Source of the DNA: Gibbsiella quercinecans
GTDB taxonomy: Bacteria; Pseudomonadota; Gammaproteobacteria; Enterobacterales; Enterobacteriaceae
Length of the DNA: 64,000 bases
Direction: 5' to 3'
NCBI RefSeq assembly: GCF_002291425.1
Contig: NZ_CP014136.1
Span: 620,001-684,000, forward strand
The position numbers and the translations under genes are program-made. Position 1 is the stretch's first letter. Each line of letters starts with the position of its first letter. Below the pieces are notes generated by a model, which did no database searches, was not told the DNA's origin, and saw only the letters and a program-made list of their open reading frames with translations. Positions 35,361-43,637 of this stretch are shown piece by piece.

Positions 35361-36122
35361 ATGAGTCTGAAGAGTTTCTCGTTGCACGGCAAAGTCGCCA
35401 TCGTCACCGGCTGCGACACCGGGCTAGGCCAGGGCATGGCGCTCGGCCTGGCGCAGGCCGGTTGCGATATCGTCGGCATCAATCGGGTGCCGCCGCAAGA
35501 CACCGTCGCCGGCGTCACCGCGCTCGGGCGGCGCTTTTTAAGCCTGGAGGCCGATCTCAGCCAACAAGAGGCGCTGCCGGCGTTGATGGCGCAGGCGGTG
35601 GCGGAATTTGGCCATATTGATATTTTGGTCAATAACGCCGGCATTATTCGCCGCCAGGACGCACTGGCGTTTAGCGAGCAGGATTGGGATGACGTGATCA
35701 ACCTGAACGCCAAAACCGTATTTTTCCTTTCACAGTTGGCCGCGCGCCAGTTTATTGCCCAGGGCCAGGGCGGCAAGATCATCAACATCGCCTCAATGCT
35801 CTCTTTTCAGGGCGGTATTCGGGTGCCTTCCTATACCGCATCCAAAAGCGCCGTGCTGGGGTTAACCCGCCTGATGGCCAATGAATGGGCGCAGCACGGC
35901 ATCAACGTTAATGCGATTGCCCCGGGTTATATGGCCACCAATAACACCCGGCAACTGCGTGACGATACTGAACGCAGCCAGGAAATCCTGCAACGTATCC
36001 CGGCCGGCCGCTGGGGTGAGCCTGCCGATCTGGCCGGCCCGGTGGTTTTCCTCGCTTCATCGGCGGCGGACTATATCAACGGTCACACACTGGCCGTCGA
36101 CGGCGGTTGGCTGGCGCGCTGA
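35361..36122 (+). CDS. kduD: 2-dehydro-3-deoxy-D-gluconate 5-dehydrogenase (KduD/DhuD-like SDR)
   Basis: 253 residues with AAGGAG 8 bases before the ATG. Short-chain dehydrogenase features: cofactor loop V-T-G-C-D-T-G-L-G-Q-G-M, N-N-A-G-I-I-R-R (NNAG motif), catalytic Ser in N-I-A-S-M-L-S-F-Q-G and Y-T-A-S-K-S-A (Tyr and Lys), and G-Y-M-A-T-N-N-T. The V-T-G-C-D-T-G-L-G-Q-G form is characteristic of KduD. It reduces DKII to 2-keto-3-deoxygluconate in pectin and glycosaminoglycan catabolism. The gene for an RpiB-type isomerase follows at 33 bp. Confidence 0.9.
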   Translation: MSLKSFSLHGKVAIVTGCDTGLGQGMALGLAQAGCDIVGINRVPPQDTVAGVTALGRRFLSLEADLSQQEALPALMAQAVAEFGHIDILVNNAGIIRRQDALAFSEQDWDDVINLNAKTVFFLSQLAARQFIAQGQGGKIINIASMLSFQGGIRVPSYTASKSAVLGLTRLMANEWAQHGINVNAIAPGYMATNNTRQLRDDTERSQEILQRIPAGRWGEPADLAGPVVFLASSAADYINGHTLAVDGGWLAR

Positions 36123-36155
36123 TGGCGACGCCGGTACATTTTTGAGGAGATAACG

Positions 36156-36794
36156 ATGAACATTGCATTAATGATGGAAAACAGCCAGGCAGGCAAGAAC
36201 GCACTGGTGCTGGAACAACTGCAGGCCGTCGCCGATACCAACCACGATCGGGTCTTTAACGTCGGCATGTGCGACGAGCAAGACTACCCTCTGACCTATA
36301 TCCACCTGGGCATTATGGCCAGCCTATTGCTGAATGCGCAGGCGGTGGATTTTGTGGTGGCCGGTTGCGGCACCGGGCAAGGGGCGCTGCTGGCGCTGAA
36401 TCTTCACCCGGGGGTGATCTGCGGTTACTGCATCGATCCCGCCGATGCCTTCCTGTTCGCCCAGATCAACAACGGCAATGCCATCTCGCTGCCGTTTGCC
36501 AAGGGCTTCGGCTGGGGCGCAGAACTGAACCTGCGCTATGTTTTCGAGAAGCTGTTTAGCGGGCGCCAAGGGGAAGGCTACCCGGTGGAGCGCAAAGCGC
36601 CGCAGGTACGCAACGCGGCCATCCTGGGCCAGGTGAAAAGCGCCCTGCTGAAAGACGACTACCTTGACGGCCTGCGAGCCATCGATCCGGCCTTGGTGCG
36701 CACCGCCATCGGTGGCACGCGTTTCCAGCAGTGCCTGTTCGAACAGGGCAAAAAGCCAGAGGTTCTGGCCTTCGTTGAACAGTTGCTCAAATAA
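36156..36794 (+). CDS. RpiB/LacA/LacB-family isomerase (DhuI-like)
   Basis: 212 residues with AGGAG before the ATG. It shows M-N-I-A-L-M-M-E-N-S-Q at the start (the D-H-A-G region of RpiB is replaced by E-N-S-Q-A-G-K-N) and the family loop V-A-G-C-G-T-G-Q-G-A-L-L-A-L-N. It is about 60 residues longer than RpiB. In streptococcal glycosaminoglycan operons an RpiB-family protein (DhuI) isomerises DKI to DKII ahead of an SDR (DhuD). Pairing with kduD here suggests the same role, replacing the unrelated KduI. No kduI is in the window. Function is inference from family and context. Confidence 0.8.
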   Translation: MNIALMMENSQAGKNALVLEQLQAVADTNHDRVFNVGMCDEQDYPLTYIHLGIMASLLLNAQAVDFVVAGCGTGQGALLALNLHPGVICGYCIDPADAFLFAQINNGNAISLPFAKGFGWGAELNLRYVFEKLFSGRQGEGYPVERKAPQVRNAAILGQVKSALLKDDYLDGLRAIDPALVRTAIGGTRFQQCLFEQGKKPEVLAFVEQLLK

Positions 36795-36806
36795 CGGCCC
36801 CACGCC

Positions 36807-36832
36807 GCGGTGGCCGGCACAACGGCCACCGC
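36807..36832. terminator. perfect hairpin between convergent isomerase and racemase genes
   Basis: GCGGTGGCC (36807-36815) pairs fully with GGCCACCGC (36824-36832) across an 8-base loop. It lacks a T-run but its position between convergent genes fits termination. Confidence 0.55.
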
Positions 36833-36851
36833 ACATCACGTGTCCCCAGGG

Positions 36852-38081
36852 TTATTTCACCAGCACCTTGTGGTTGGAGTTGCCCCAGATGGTATAAAGA
36901 TCCGCCAGCAAGGCGCCGTTAATATCTTCAAGTTCGGCCTGGCTGATCTCCTCATTGCCCTGCTTGCCGAACAACACTACTTCATCTTCCATTTTCACAT
37001 TGGGGATATCGGTGACATCCACCATCAGGGTATTCATCGAAACCTTGCCCACCACGGGCGCACGTTTGCCGTCGATCAGCACAAACGCCTTATTGGTAAA
37101 TACCCGGCGATAGCCGTCTGAATACCCCACCGGAATATTGGCCAGGAGCGAATCACGTTTCAGCGTATAGGTTTTATCGTAGCCAACCGTATTCCCAGCC
37201 GGATACGCGTTAACACTGGCCACTGCCGATTTGAACTGCATAACGCGCTGGTACTCCGTGTGGCTGGGGACGGTATCGCCGTACAACGCGCCGCCAACCC
37301 TGACCATATCAAGCTGGGATTCCGGCACTTCCAGGGTGGCGAAGGAATTGGCCGCATGCAGAATCAACTTGCTGCGATCCAGCCCCGCAGCCTGAATCAA
37401 CCACGCCGACTGCTGGTTGAATTTTGCCAGGTTTTGCCGCACATCCTCTTTTTCCTCCACCGGGAAGTGCGTCATGATGCCAACCAAGTGCAGTTTAGCC
37501 AGCCGGGTAATGGCGATGGCATCCTGTTTGCCTTGTTCAGTGGAAACGTCCAGGCCGTTGCGGCTCATGCCCGCCGCGTTTAACCCGAGATGTATCGCAA
37601 TAGTCCGATGATGGCGGGCGGCGATGGCGGCGACCTGCTGCGCATGGGCCAAGTTGCCCACCAGCTCTTCAATATGAAAAGGCAGGCCCGCTTCAACCTC
37701 GCCGAGGGTCGCCGTGCGCAGCCGCATCAGTTGGCCCTTATAGCCGCTGGCGCGCACCGTTTGCGCCTCTTCGTTACTGGTAATGCCAATGCAGTTCACA
37801 CCGCTTTTTATCACCTGCGGCATCAGCAAACCGATGCCGTGACCATAGGCGTCGGCCTTCATCACCGCGCAAAGCCGGCTTTTCGCATCCAGATAACGCT
37901 GCATGGTTTCAATATTATGCTGAAATGCCGGCTGAGAGATTTCCACCCAGGAATGATATTGCGTCAGTGATTTTGCCAGCGGAGGAATAACCACTCCGGT
38001 ATTCGTTTCCTTTGCCAACAGGGCACTGCTATTTAACGCCAAAGAGATCGCAAGTACGGAAAGTGCTACTTTAAACTTCAT
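36852..38081 (-). CDS. periplasmic broad-spectrum amino-acid racemase (Bsr/alanine racemase family)
   Basis: 409 residues. Unlike housekeeping Alr, it has a signal peptide (M-K-F-K-V-A-L-S-V-L-A-I-S-L-A, cleavage after L-L-A). The PLP lysine is K75 in C-A-V-M-K-A-D-A-Y-G-H-G, and the Arg/Asn-containing G-L-N-A-A-G-M-S-R-N-G matches the broad-spectrum-racemase signature (BsrV group) in place of the usual D-T-G-M-x-R-L-G of Alr. V-G-K-V-S-M-N-T-L-M-V-D and P-V-G-Y-S-D-G-Y complete the fold. It should make several D-amino acids in the periplasm, which in Vibrio remodel peptidoglycan. It is monocistronic as far as seen. Confidence 0.88.
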   Translation of the reverse strand: MKFKVALSVLAISLALNSSALLAKETNTGVVIPPLAKSLTQYHSWVEISQPAFQHNIETMQRYLDAKSRLCAVMKADAYGHGIGLLMPQVIKSGVNCIGITSNEEAQTVRASGYKGQLMRLRTATLGEVEAGLPFHIEELVGNLAHAQQVAAIAARHHRTIAIHLGLNAAGMSRNGLDVSTEQGKQDAIAITRLAKLHLVGIMTHFPVEEKEDVRQNLAKFNQQSAWLIQAAGLDRSKLILHAANSFATLEVPESQLDMVRVGGALYGDTVPSHTEYQRVMQFKSAVASVNAYPAGNTVGYDKTYTLKRDSLLANIPVGYSDGYRRVFTNKAFVLIDGKRAPVVGKVSMNTLMVDVTDIPNVKMEDEVVLFGKQGNEEISQAELEDINGALLADLYTIWGNSNHKVLVK

Positions 38082-38442
38082 ATTTTAACCTTATATTCAC
38101 TCATTTTTTATTTAAAAAACCACCCATCACACAACGGTTGTGTAGCATCAACCGTGCCAACAGCAGCCATGATGACCACCAGACAAATTTCATGGTAAAA
38201 ACAAGGTGATAGAGTGAATAACAATTCATTTGGCGTGGGTTTATATTGAGAAAATCAGCAAAAATCCCGTCATTAATAAATAGCGATAAAAAATAATCAA
38301 TCGGGTGAGGGCGTAATTTTTCCGTAAAACGATAGCGGCGGAAGAAGATATTTTTTGAACAAGAAAAATTCACATGCACTAAAATAGAACAGCGCAGGGA
38401 TCAACACAGTGCAATAAAGGCCGACTTATTAGCGGCATCAAA
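38082..38442. other. intergenic region upstream of racemase
   Basis: This AT-rich stretch should carry the racemase promoter; AAGG lies 7 bases before the ATG on the minus strand. A 92-codon minus-strand frame (38101-38379) has no recognisable domain or good start and is probably not a gene. I see no clear operator or RNA. Confidence 0.5.
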
Positions 38443-38494
38443 TATATCCTTCATACTTCAAGTTGCAGATGTGTTGGTTTTTCTCGCTCACCCC
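38443..38494 (+). repeat. truncated ERIC element overlapping the xdhC-like stop codon
   Basis: Only the first 52 bp of ERIC remain: TATATCCTTCATACTTCAAGTTGCA through CGCTCACCCC, then the sequence breaks off into coding DNA. The stop codon of the XdhC-like gene (38488-38490 on the minus strand) lies inside it. Confidence 0.85.
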
Positions 38495-39471
38495 GCCGGC
38501 GATTGCAGCCGGTTCTTTGCCATCACAATCTGCGCCATCACCGCCAGGGCGATCTCCGCCGGGGTTTTACTGCCGATCGGCAAACCAATCGGCGCCTGGA
38601 TACGCGCCAGCTCGGCCGCGCTCAACCCACCAACGGTTGCCAGCCGTTCACGCCGCCGCTGGCTGTTGCGTGCGGAGCCCATCGCGCCAATGTAAAACGC
38701 ACAGGTATTAACCGCCTCGGCCAGCGTCAAATCGTCAATGCGCGGATCGTGCGTTAACGCCACGATGGCGCAGCGCGCGTGGGCGCTTTCCAGCTCCAGA
38801 TAGCGTGCCGGGAAACGCGGTGAAAAGCGCAGCGCCGATTCAGGGGCCGGGAAATCCTGGCGAAACTGCCGCTGTTGTTCTTCACGGTGCTCACACAGCA
38901 ACACCTCAAAACCCAGCATCTGCGCCAACAGGATGCAGTCATGGGCAACCGCGGAATAACCGGCGACGATCAGCCGCGGCGCAGCGCCCATTGGGATAAC
39001 CACCTGTTCGCCCTGCCAATGGATCTGCTGGCCTGCCACCCCGCCGGCATCCCACTGCCAGCCGGCGCGCTGGGGAAGCGTGATGCGCCGCACCAGCGCC
39101 TGCCGCCCCTCCAGCGCCGCCAGCATCGCCGCCAGCTGTGACCGATCGGCAGCCGTCATCCGCTCCACCAGCACATCGATACTGCCGCCGCACGGCAAAG
39201 CCACGGCCGCCGGCAACCCGCCCGCGCCGTAGCGAATAATCTGGCTGTCGGCGGCAAACGCCCCACGGCTCAAACGGGTGATGAAATCATCTTCAATACA
39301 GCCGCCGGATAAAGAGCCGCTGAACGCTCCGGAGCGGGTGGCCGCCAGCAGGGAGCCCGGCACCCGCGGCGCCGAGCCATAGGTATGCAAGACCGTGCAC
39401 AGCCAAACAGGTTGGCCGCTTTCCAGCCAGCGCTGCGCCTGGCGGACGACGCGGATATCCAGTGATTCCAT
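38488..39471 (-). CDS. XdhC/CoxI-family molybdoenzyme maturation protein
   Basis: 327 residues. The N-terminal XdhC domain shows T-Y-G-S-A-P-R-V-P-G-S and G-S-L-S-G-G-C-I-E-D-D-F with the conserved Cys. A Rossmann-type C-terminal domain follows (L-I-V-A-G-Y-S-A-V-A-H-D, I-V-A-L-T-H-D-P-R-I-D-D, G-A-M-G-S-A-R-N). XdhC proteins bind, sulfurate and hand over the molybdenum cofactor to xanthine-dehydrogenase-type enzymes; the NicB-like dehydrogenase two genes upstream is the obvious client. The start ATG overlaps the stop of the MocA-like gene by one base. The coding end, including the stop, lies in a partial ERIC repeat. Confidence 0.88.
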   Translation of the reverse strand: MESLDIRVVRQAQRWLESGQPVWLCTVLHTYGSAPRVPGSLLAATRSGAFSGSLSGGCIEDDFITRLSRGAFAADSQIIRYGAGGLPAAVALPCGGSIDVLVERMTAADRSQLAAMLAALEGRQALVRRITLPQRAGWQWDAGGVAGQQIHWQGEQVVIPMGAAPRLIVAGYSAVAHDCILLAQMLGFEVLLCEHREEQQRQFRQDFPAPESALRFSPRFPARYLELESAHARCAIVALTHDPRIDDLTLAEAVNTCAFYIGAMGSARNSQRRRERLATVGGLSAAELARIQAPIGLPIGSKTPAEIALAVMAQIVMAKNRLQSPAG

Positions 39472-40043
39472 CAGTTGCCCTCGCTAATGGCCTGCCAGTC
39501 GCCCGGCAGATCGACATCCTGTACACAGCCGGCGTCGTCCACCGGCAGTAAATGGCAGCCCACGTGGCGCATCAGTTGGCGTGCCCCCCATTCGCCACCG
39601 AGCGCCAACAGCGCCTCGCGCTGGTCGGCCCGCCAACCCACCGGGTGCCCCGGTAGCCCCTGATACACCGGCCGCACACAGGCATATTGGCCCAGCGCGG
39701 CCAAGACCCGCCGGCAGGTTTCAATGCGCACGGTGGGCATGTCCGCCAGCAGTATCAGCCAGCCTTCGGCATCCGGCGTTGCCGCCACGCCGGCCGCCAG
39801 TGATTGCGCCAGCCCGGCACTGGCCAGTTGCGTCACGCCACAGCCGTGAATCTTCGCCCGCGCCGCCAGCGGTGAACCCGGCCGGGTGACGGCCTGCACC
39901 GGCAACCCTAGCGCCAACGCCCGGCGTAAACTGACGTCAAACAACGGTTGCCCATCCGGCCCTGCGGCCAACAGCTTGTGGCAGCCCGCCGCTGCCCGGT
40001 AGCGCCGGCTTTCACCGGCCGCCAGCAACAATACCGTGACCAT
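39471..40043 (-). CDS. MocA-type molybdenum cofactor nucleotidyltransferase
   Basis: 190 residues. It starts V-T-V-L-L-L-A-A-G-E-S-R-R-Y, the NTP-transferase P-loop-like G-x-S-x-R motif, then H-K-L-L-A, and I-L-L-A-D-M-P-T-V-R with the metal-binding Asp. This is the MobA-like fold of MocA, which transfers CMP to molybdopterin to give the MCD cofactor used by xanthine-dehydrogenase-family enzymes. The N-terminus begins directly after the nicB stop codon, so it is translationally linked to its presumed client. Confidence 0.82.
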   Translation of the reverse strand: MVTVLLLAAGESRRYRAAAGCHKLLAAGPDGQPLFDVSLRRALALGLPVQAVTRPGSPLAARAKIHGCGVTQLASAGLAQSLAAGVAATPDAEGWLILLADMPTVRIETCRRVLAALGQYACVRPVYQGLPGHPVGWRADQREALLALGGEWGARQLMRHVGCHLLPVDDAGCVQDVDLPGDWQAISEGN

Positions 40044-43000
40044 TTAATGGCCCCCCGGGTGAGCGCGCACCTCGGCAACCGCCGATTGCAAATCCGCCCA
40101 TGCCGGCTTATCCGGCGCGTAGCGATGGCGGATCCAAGCGGCCAAGTCCGCCACCTGCCGATCCGAAAAGCTGCCGCCAAACGCCGGCATATAACCCAGA
40201 TCGCCCGTCGCCGGTTCGGGAATGCCATACAGGATCACGCGGATCAGGTTATCCGGCGCCGTGCTGTGCACGCTGGTATTGTTGGCCATTGCCGGGCTGA
40301 CGCCATACAGCACCGGCCCGCCGCTGTCGGCGCTGTGGCAGGCCTGGCAAGCGCCATTGAACAGTTGCTCGCCGCTACGCAGCGCGCGCAGGCCGTCAGG
40401 CACCGGCGGCGGATTGGCGGCCAGCGGCGCTGTCTGGGGCGCAGGCGTTGGTGCCGCTGCGCCTCCCTGCGCCGCCAGGTAGTGGGCGATCGCCCGCACG
40501 TCGCTTTCCGGCAGCGTAGCCAATTCGCTGACCACCGGCCCCATCGGCCCGGCTGCCACCCCGTGTTCGCTGGCATAGCCGGTGCGCAAATACTGATACA
40601 GTTGCGCTTCCGTCCAGGGTTTGGGCGCCACCGACAGCCCGTTCAGCGCCGGCGCATCCCAGCCGTCGACGTTGCTGCCGGCCAAAAAATCGGCGCCGCC
40701 CTTTTCCGCCCCCAACGCATTGCGCGGCGAATGGCAGGCGCCGCAGTGCCCCAGGCCGTTGACCAGATACGCGCCACGGTTCCACTGCGCGCTTTGCTGC
40801 GGATCGTTGCGGTATTCGCCACGGCCAAGAAACAACGCATTCCAACCGGCCATCAGCGGGCGCAGGTTAAACGGGAAACGCATGTCATTTTCCGGCGCCG
40901 CTTGTTGCACCGCCGGCTGGGACATCAGCCAGGCATAAAGCGCCTGCATATCGGCATCGCTCATCAGGCGAAAAGAGGTATAGGGAAAAGCCGGGTAAAG
41001 ATGGTGCCCATCGCGGCTGATGCCCTGGCGCATGGCGCGATCGAAGGCGGTGAACGACCAGGAGCCGATGCCGGTTTCCACATCCGGGGTAATATTGGTG
41101 CTGTAGAGCGCGCCGAACAGCGTATCCATTTTCAGTCCGCCGGCATTGGTGGCGCCGTGTTCGCTGGTGTGGCATACCGCGCAATCGCCCGCTGCCGCCA
41201 ACTGGCGCCCACGTTCCAGCGTCGCCGCCGACCAGGTATCCGCCGCCGGCGTGGCGATCGGCGCAATCGCGCTGCGCCACGGCAAGGCGGTGGTGGCCAG
41301 CCCCACGGCCGCCCCGACGATGCCCGCCACGCCACCCAGCAGCCAGCGGCTAAAGCGGGGCTTTTTTGCCGCCGGCCCTGCCAGCCGGCCGCTGTCCTCA
41401 CTGTCTGGGCCGTTGAGCGCCACCCGTAGCTTATCCGAGGTGATCGGCAGTTCGCGAAAGCGGATGCCAGTAGCATCAAACACCGCATTGGCAATCGCCG
41501 CCGCGCTGGGCACCGAAGCCGATTCGCCGGCGCCCAGCGGCGGCTCCTCCGGCCGCGGCATCATCATCACATCCACCGCCGGCACTTCCGGGAAGGTCAG
41601 GATCGGGTAACCGCCCCACTCTTTGCTGGCGATGGTCGATTGTTCAAAGGTGACGTTTTCCTTCAGCACCCGGCTGGTGGATTGGAGCACGTTGCCGTGG
41701 ATCTGGTGGCGCACGCCGTCCGGGTTGACCATCATGCCGGCGTCGTGGCCCACCACAATGCGCGTTACGGCGATTTCGCCGCTTTGTTTATCAATGGCGA
41801 CATCCGCCACCCAGGCCGCCCAGGCGGCGCCAAAGCCAGGGAACTTGCTGTGAATGTAACGGGCATAGGCAAAGCCGCGCCCTCGCAGCACGCCGTTGGC
41901 ATCCGGCTGCGGCGCGGCATCGGCGCGCGGCGTCCATTCAGCGCGGGCGGCGGTGCTGCGAATTAATTCAGCGGCCCGTTCATCCTTTATATAGCGCAGG
42001 CGGTATTCCACCGGATCGACGCCGGCCGCTGCGGCCAGCTCATCCATGTACGACTCATGGGCGAAGGTGTTCGGCATCGCCGATACGCCGCGCATCCAGG
42101 AGGCGCGCACCAGCGGCGCCATGTCATTGATGGTGATGCGCATCGCCGGGTAGTCATAGGGCGGGATGCTGGTGCGATCCCCCATTTCATAGGCCTGGGC
42201 AATCGGCTCCACCCGGCCGGTCAGCAGCAACGCCAGCGTGGGCGCGCCGTTGGAAGGGTACGAGGTGGCGAAGTCGTACACCGCCAGGTTGCCGGCGGCG
42301 TCCAGCCCGCCGTCCACCTCCATCAGTTGTGCGCTGCCCTTCGGCTCCCACAGGTGCTCCTGCTCGCGGGTCAACTGCACGCGCACCGGCCGCCCCACCG
42401 CCCGCGAGAGCAATGCCGCATCGGCGCAGACGTCATCCGCGCAGTTGCGGCCGTAACAACCGGCGGCCTCCATCCGGCAGATCTCGATCTGTGATTCAGG
42501 GTATTCCAGCAGCCAGGCCAGATCGGCCCGCAGCAGGTGCGGGTTCTGGGTGCCCGACCAGACCCGCAACGCTTCCGGCCGATAGTCCGCCAGCGCACAC
42601 GAAGGGCCGATCGAGCCGTGCATCTGGTACGGCCACAGATAGCTGCGGGTAAAGCGGCGTTCCAGCTTCGCCAGCGCCGCGTCAACATCGCCGGTATCGT
42701 GCACCACCCGCTGGCTGCTGGGGTTGTCGCGCAGCGCCTGGGCGATATCGTGCATGTCCGGCAGTTGCGTTTGCCACGGCTTCCATTCGACCTGCAACTC
42801 GCTCGCCGCCTTGGCCGCCTGCTCTTCGCGCTCGGCGACGATGCCGATAAAGTCACGGATCACCACCACGCTCACAATGCCCGGAATATGGGCGATTGAC
42901 GATTCATCAACCCCGATCAGGCTATTGCCGACAAAATCCCCGCTGTCATAGCCGGCATAGGGTGGGCGCACCACCCGGCCATGCAGCATATCCGGCAGGC

Positions 43001-43637
43001 GCATATCGTGTACGTAGGTGGTTTCGCCGGTGGCCTTGGCGGGAATATCCACCCGCTGTGAGGAAGTGCCGACCAGGCGATACGCCGCCGCCGGCTTGAG
43101 CGGCGCGCTGCCGCTGATAAACAGCTGCGTGCGGCGCCCGGCCACCAGCTCGCTATAGCGCAGGCGTTGGCCGTCGGGGGCGATAATTTCGCCGTCGTTC
43201 AGCACCAGTGCTTCCTGCGGTTGGCCGAAGCGCGCCGCCGCCTGTTGCAGCAGCCAACGCCGCGCCTCGGCGGCGGCATTGCGCAACGGCACGGCGGAAA
43301 TTTGCAGCGTGGCGCTGGCGATCGTCGCCCCCTGATTGGGCGCGCGGGCGGTGTCGCCCAGCACCATCGTCACCTGTTCCATACGCAGATACAGCTCTTC
43401 GGCGACGATTTGCGTCAGCGCCGTGCGCACGCCAGTACCCAAATCGACATGGCCGTTAAAGGCATAAACCTCGCCGCTGTCGCACAGGGCGATAAACAGC
43501 CCCAGTTCCGTAGGCTGTTGTTTCGGCGTGCTGCCTTTCGGCACTGGGCCGGAAGGCGGCTGGATATGATCGACAATCAGCAACACACCCTCGCGGGCCA
43601 GTAGCGCCGCCTGGGTAGGCGAAGGAGCGTTAGTCAT
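40044..43637 (-). CDS. nicB: nicotinate dehydrogenase large subunit: molybdenum domain fused to triheme cytochrome c
   Basis: 1197 residues from the ATG at 43637 (AAGGA upstream; overlaps nicA by 8 bp). Residues ~1-740 form the molybdopterin-binding aldehyde-oxidase domain, with G-H-V-D-L-G-T-G-V-R and the active-site glutamate in P-L-G-A-G-E-S-A. A predicted membrane helix (~762-785, W-L-L-G-G-V-A-G-I-V-G-A-A-V-G-L-A) leads into three c-type heme sites, C-A-V-C-H (~819), C-G-A-C-H (~962) and C-Q-A-C-H (~1096). This matches NicB of Pseudomonas putida in architecture and neighbourhood. It hydroxylates nicotinate at C6 with water and passes electrons through the hemes to the respiratory chain. 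No N-terminal signal; topology is discussed in the findings. Confidence 0.9.
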   Translation of the reverse strand: MTNAPSPTQAALLAREGVLLIVDHIQPPSGPVPKGSTPKQQPTELGLFIALCDSGEVYAFNGHVDLGTGVRTALTQIVAEELYLRMEQVTMVLGDTARAPNQGATIASATLQISAVPLRNAAAEARRWLLQQAAARFGQPQEALVLNDGEIIAPDGQRLRYSELVAGRRTQLFISGSAPLKPAAAYRLVGTSSQRVDIPAKATGETTYVHDMRLPDMLHGRVVRPPYAGYDSGDFVGNSLIGVDESSIAHIPGIVSVVVIRDFIGIVAEREEQAAKAASELQVEWKPWQTQLPDMHDIAQALRDNPSSQRVVHDTGDVDAALAKLERRFTRSYLWPYQMHGSIGPSCALADYRPEALRVWSGTQNPHLLRADLAWLLEYPESQIEICRMEAAGCYGRNCADDVCADAALLSRAVGRPVRVQLTREQEHLWEPKGSAQLMEVDGGLDAAGNLAVYDFATSYPSNGAPTLALLLTGRVEPIAQAYEMGDRTSIPPYDYPAMRITINDMAPLVRASWMRGVSAMPNTFAHESYMDELAAAAGVDPVEYRLRYIKDERAAELIRSTAARAEWTPRADAAPQPDANGVLRGRGFAYARYIHSKFPGFGAAWAAWVADVAIDKQSGEIAVTRIVVGHDAGMMVNPDGVRHQIHGNVLQSTSRVLKENVTFEQSTIASKEWGGYPILTFPEVPAVDVMMMPRPEEPPLGAGESASVPSAAAIANAVFDATGIRFRELPITSDKLRVALNGPDSEDSGRLAGPAAKKPRFSRWLLGGVAGIVGAAVGLATTALPWRSAIAPIATPAADTWSAATLERGRQLAAAGDCAVCHTSEHGATNAGGLKMDTLFGALYSTNITPDVETGIGSWSFTAFDRAMRQGISRDGHHLYPAFPYTSFRLMSDADMQALYAWLMSQPAVQQAAPENDMRFPFNLRPLMAGWNALFLGRGEYRNDPQQSAQWNRGAYLVNGLGHCGACHSPRNALGAEKGGADFLAGSNVDGWDAPALNGLSVAPKPWTEAQLYQYLRTGYASEHGVAAGPMGPVVSELATLPESDVRAIAHYLAAQGGAAAPTPAPQTAPLAANPPPVPDGLRALRSGEQLFNGACQACHSADSGGPVLYGVSPAMANNTSVHSTAPDNLIRVILYGIPEPATGDLGYMPAFGGSFSDRQVADLAAWIRHRYAPDKPAWADLQSAVAEVRAHPGGH

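Noticed and set aside
38101-38379. 92-codon minus-strand frame upstream of the racemase
   Set aside because: No domain, no good ribosome-binding site, biased to Phe/Asn/Lys as expected of AT-rich promoter DNA.
39948-41429. 493-codon plus-strand frame opposite nicB
   Set aside because: Arg/Gln/His-rich shadow; the opposite strand has three heme motifs and a molybdenum domain.
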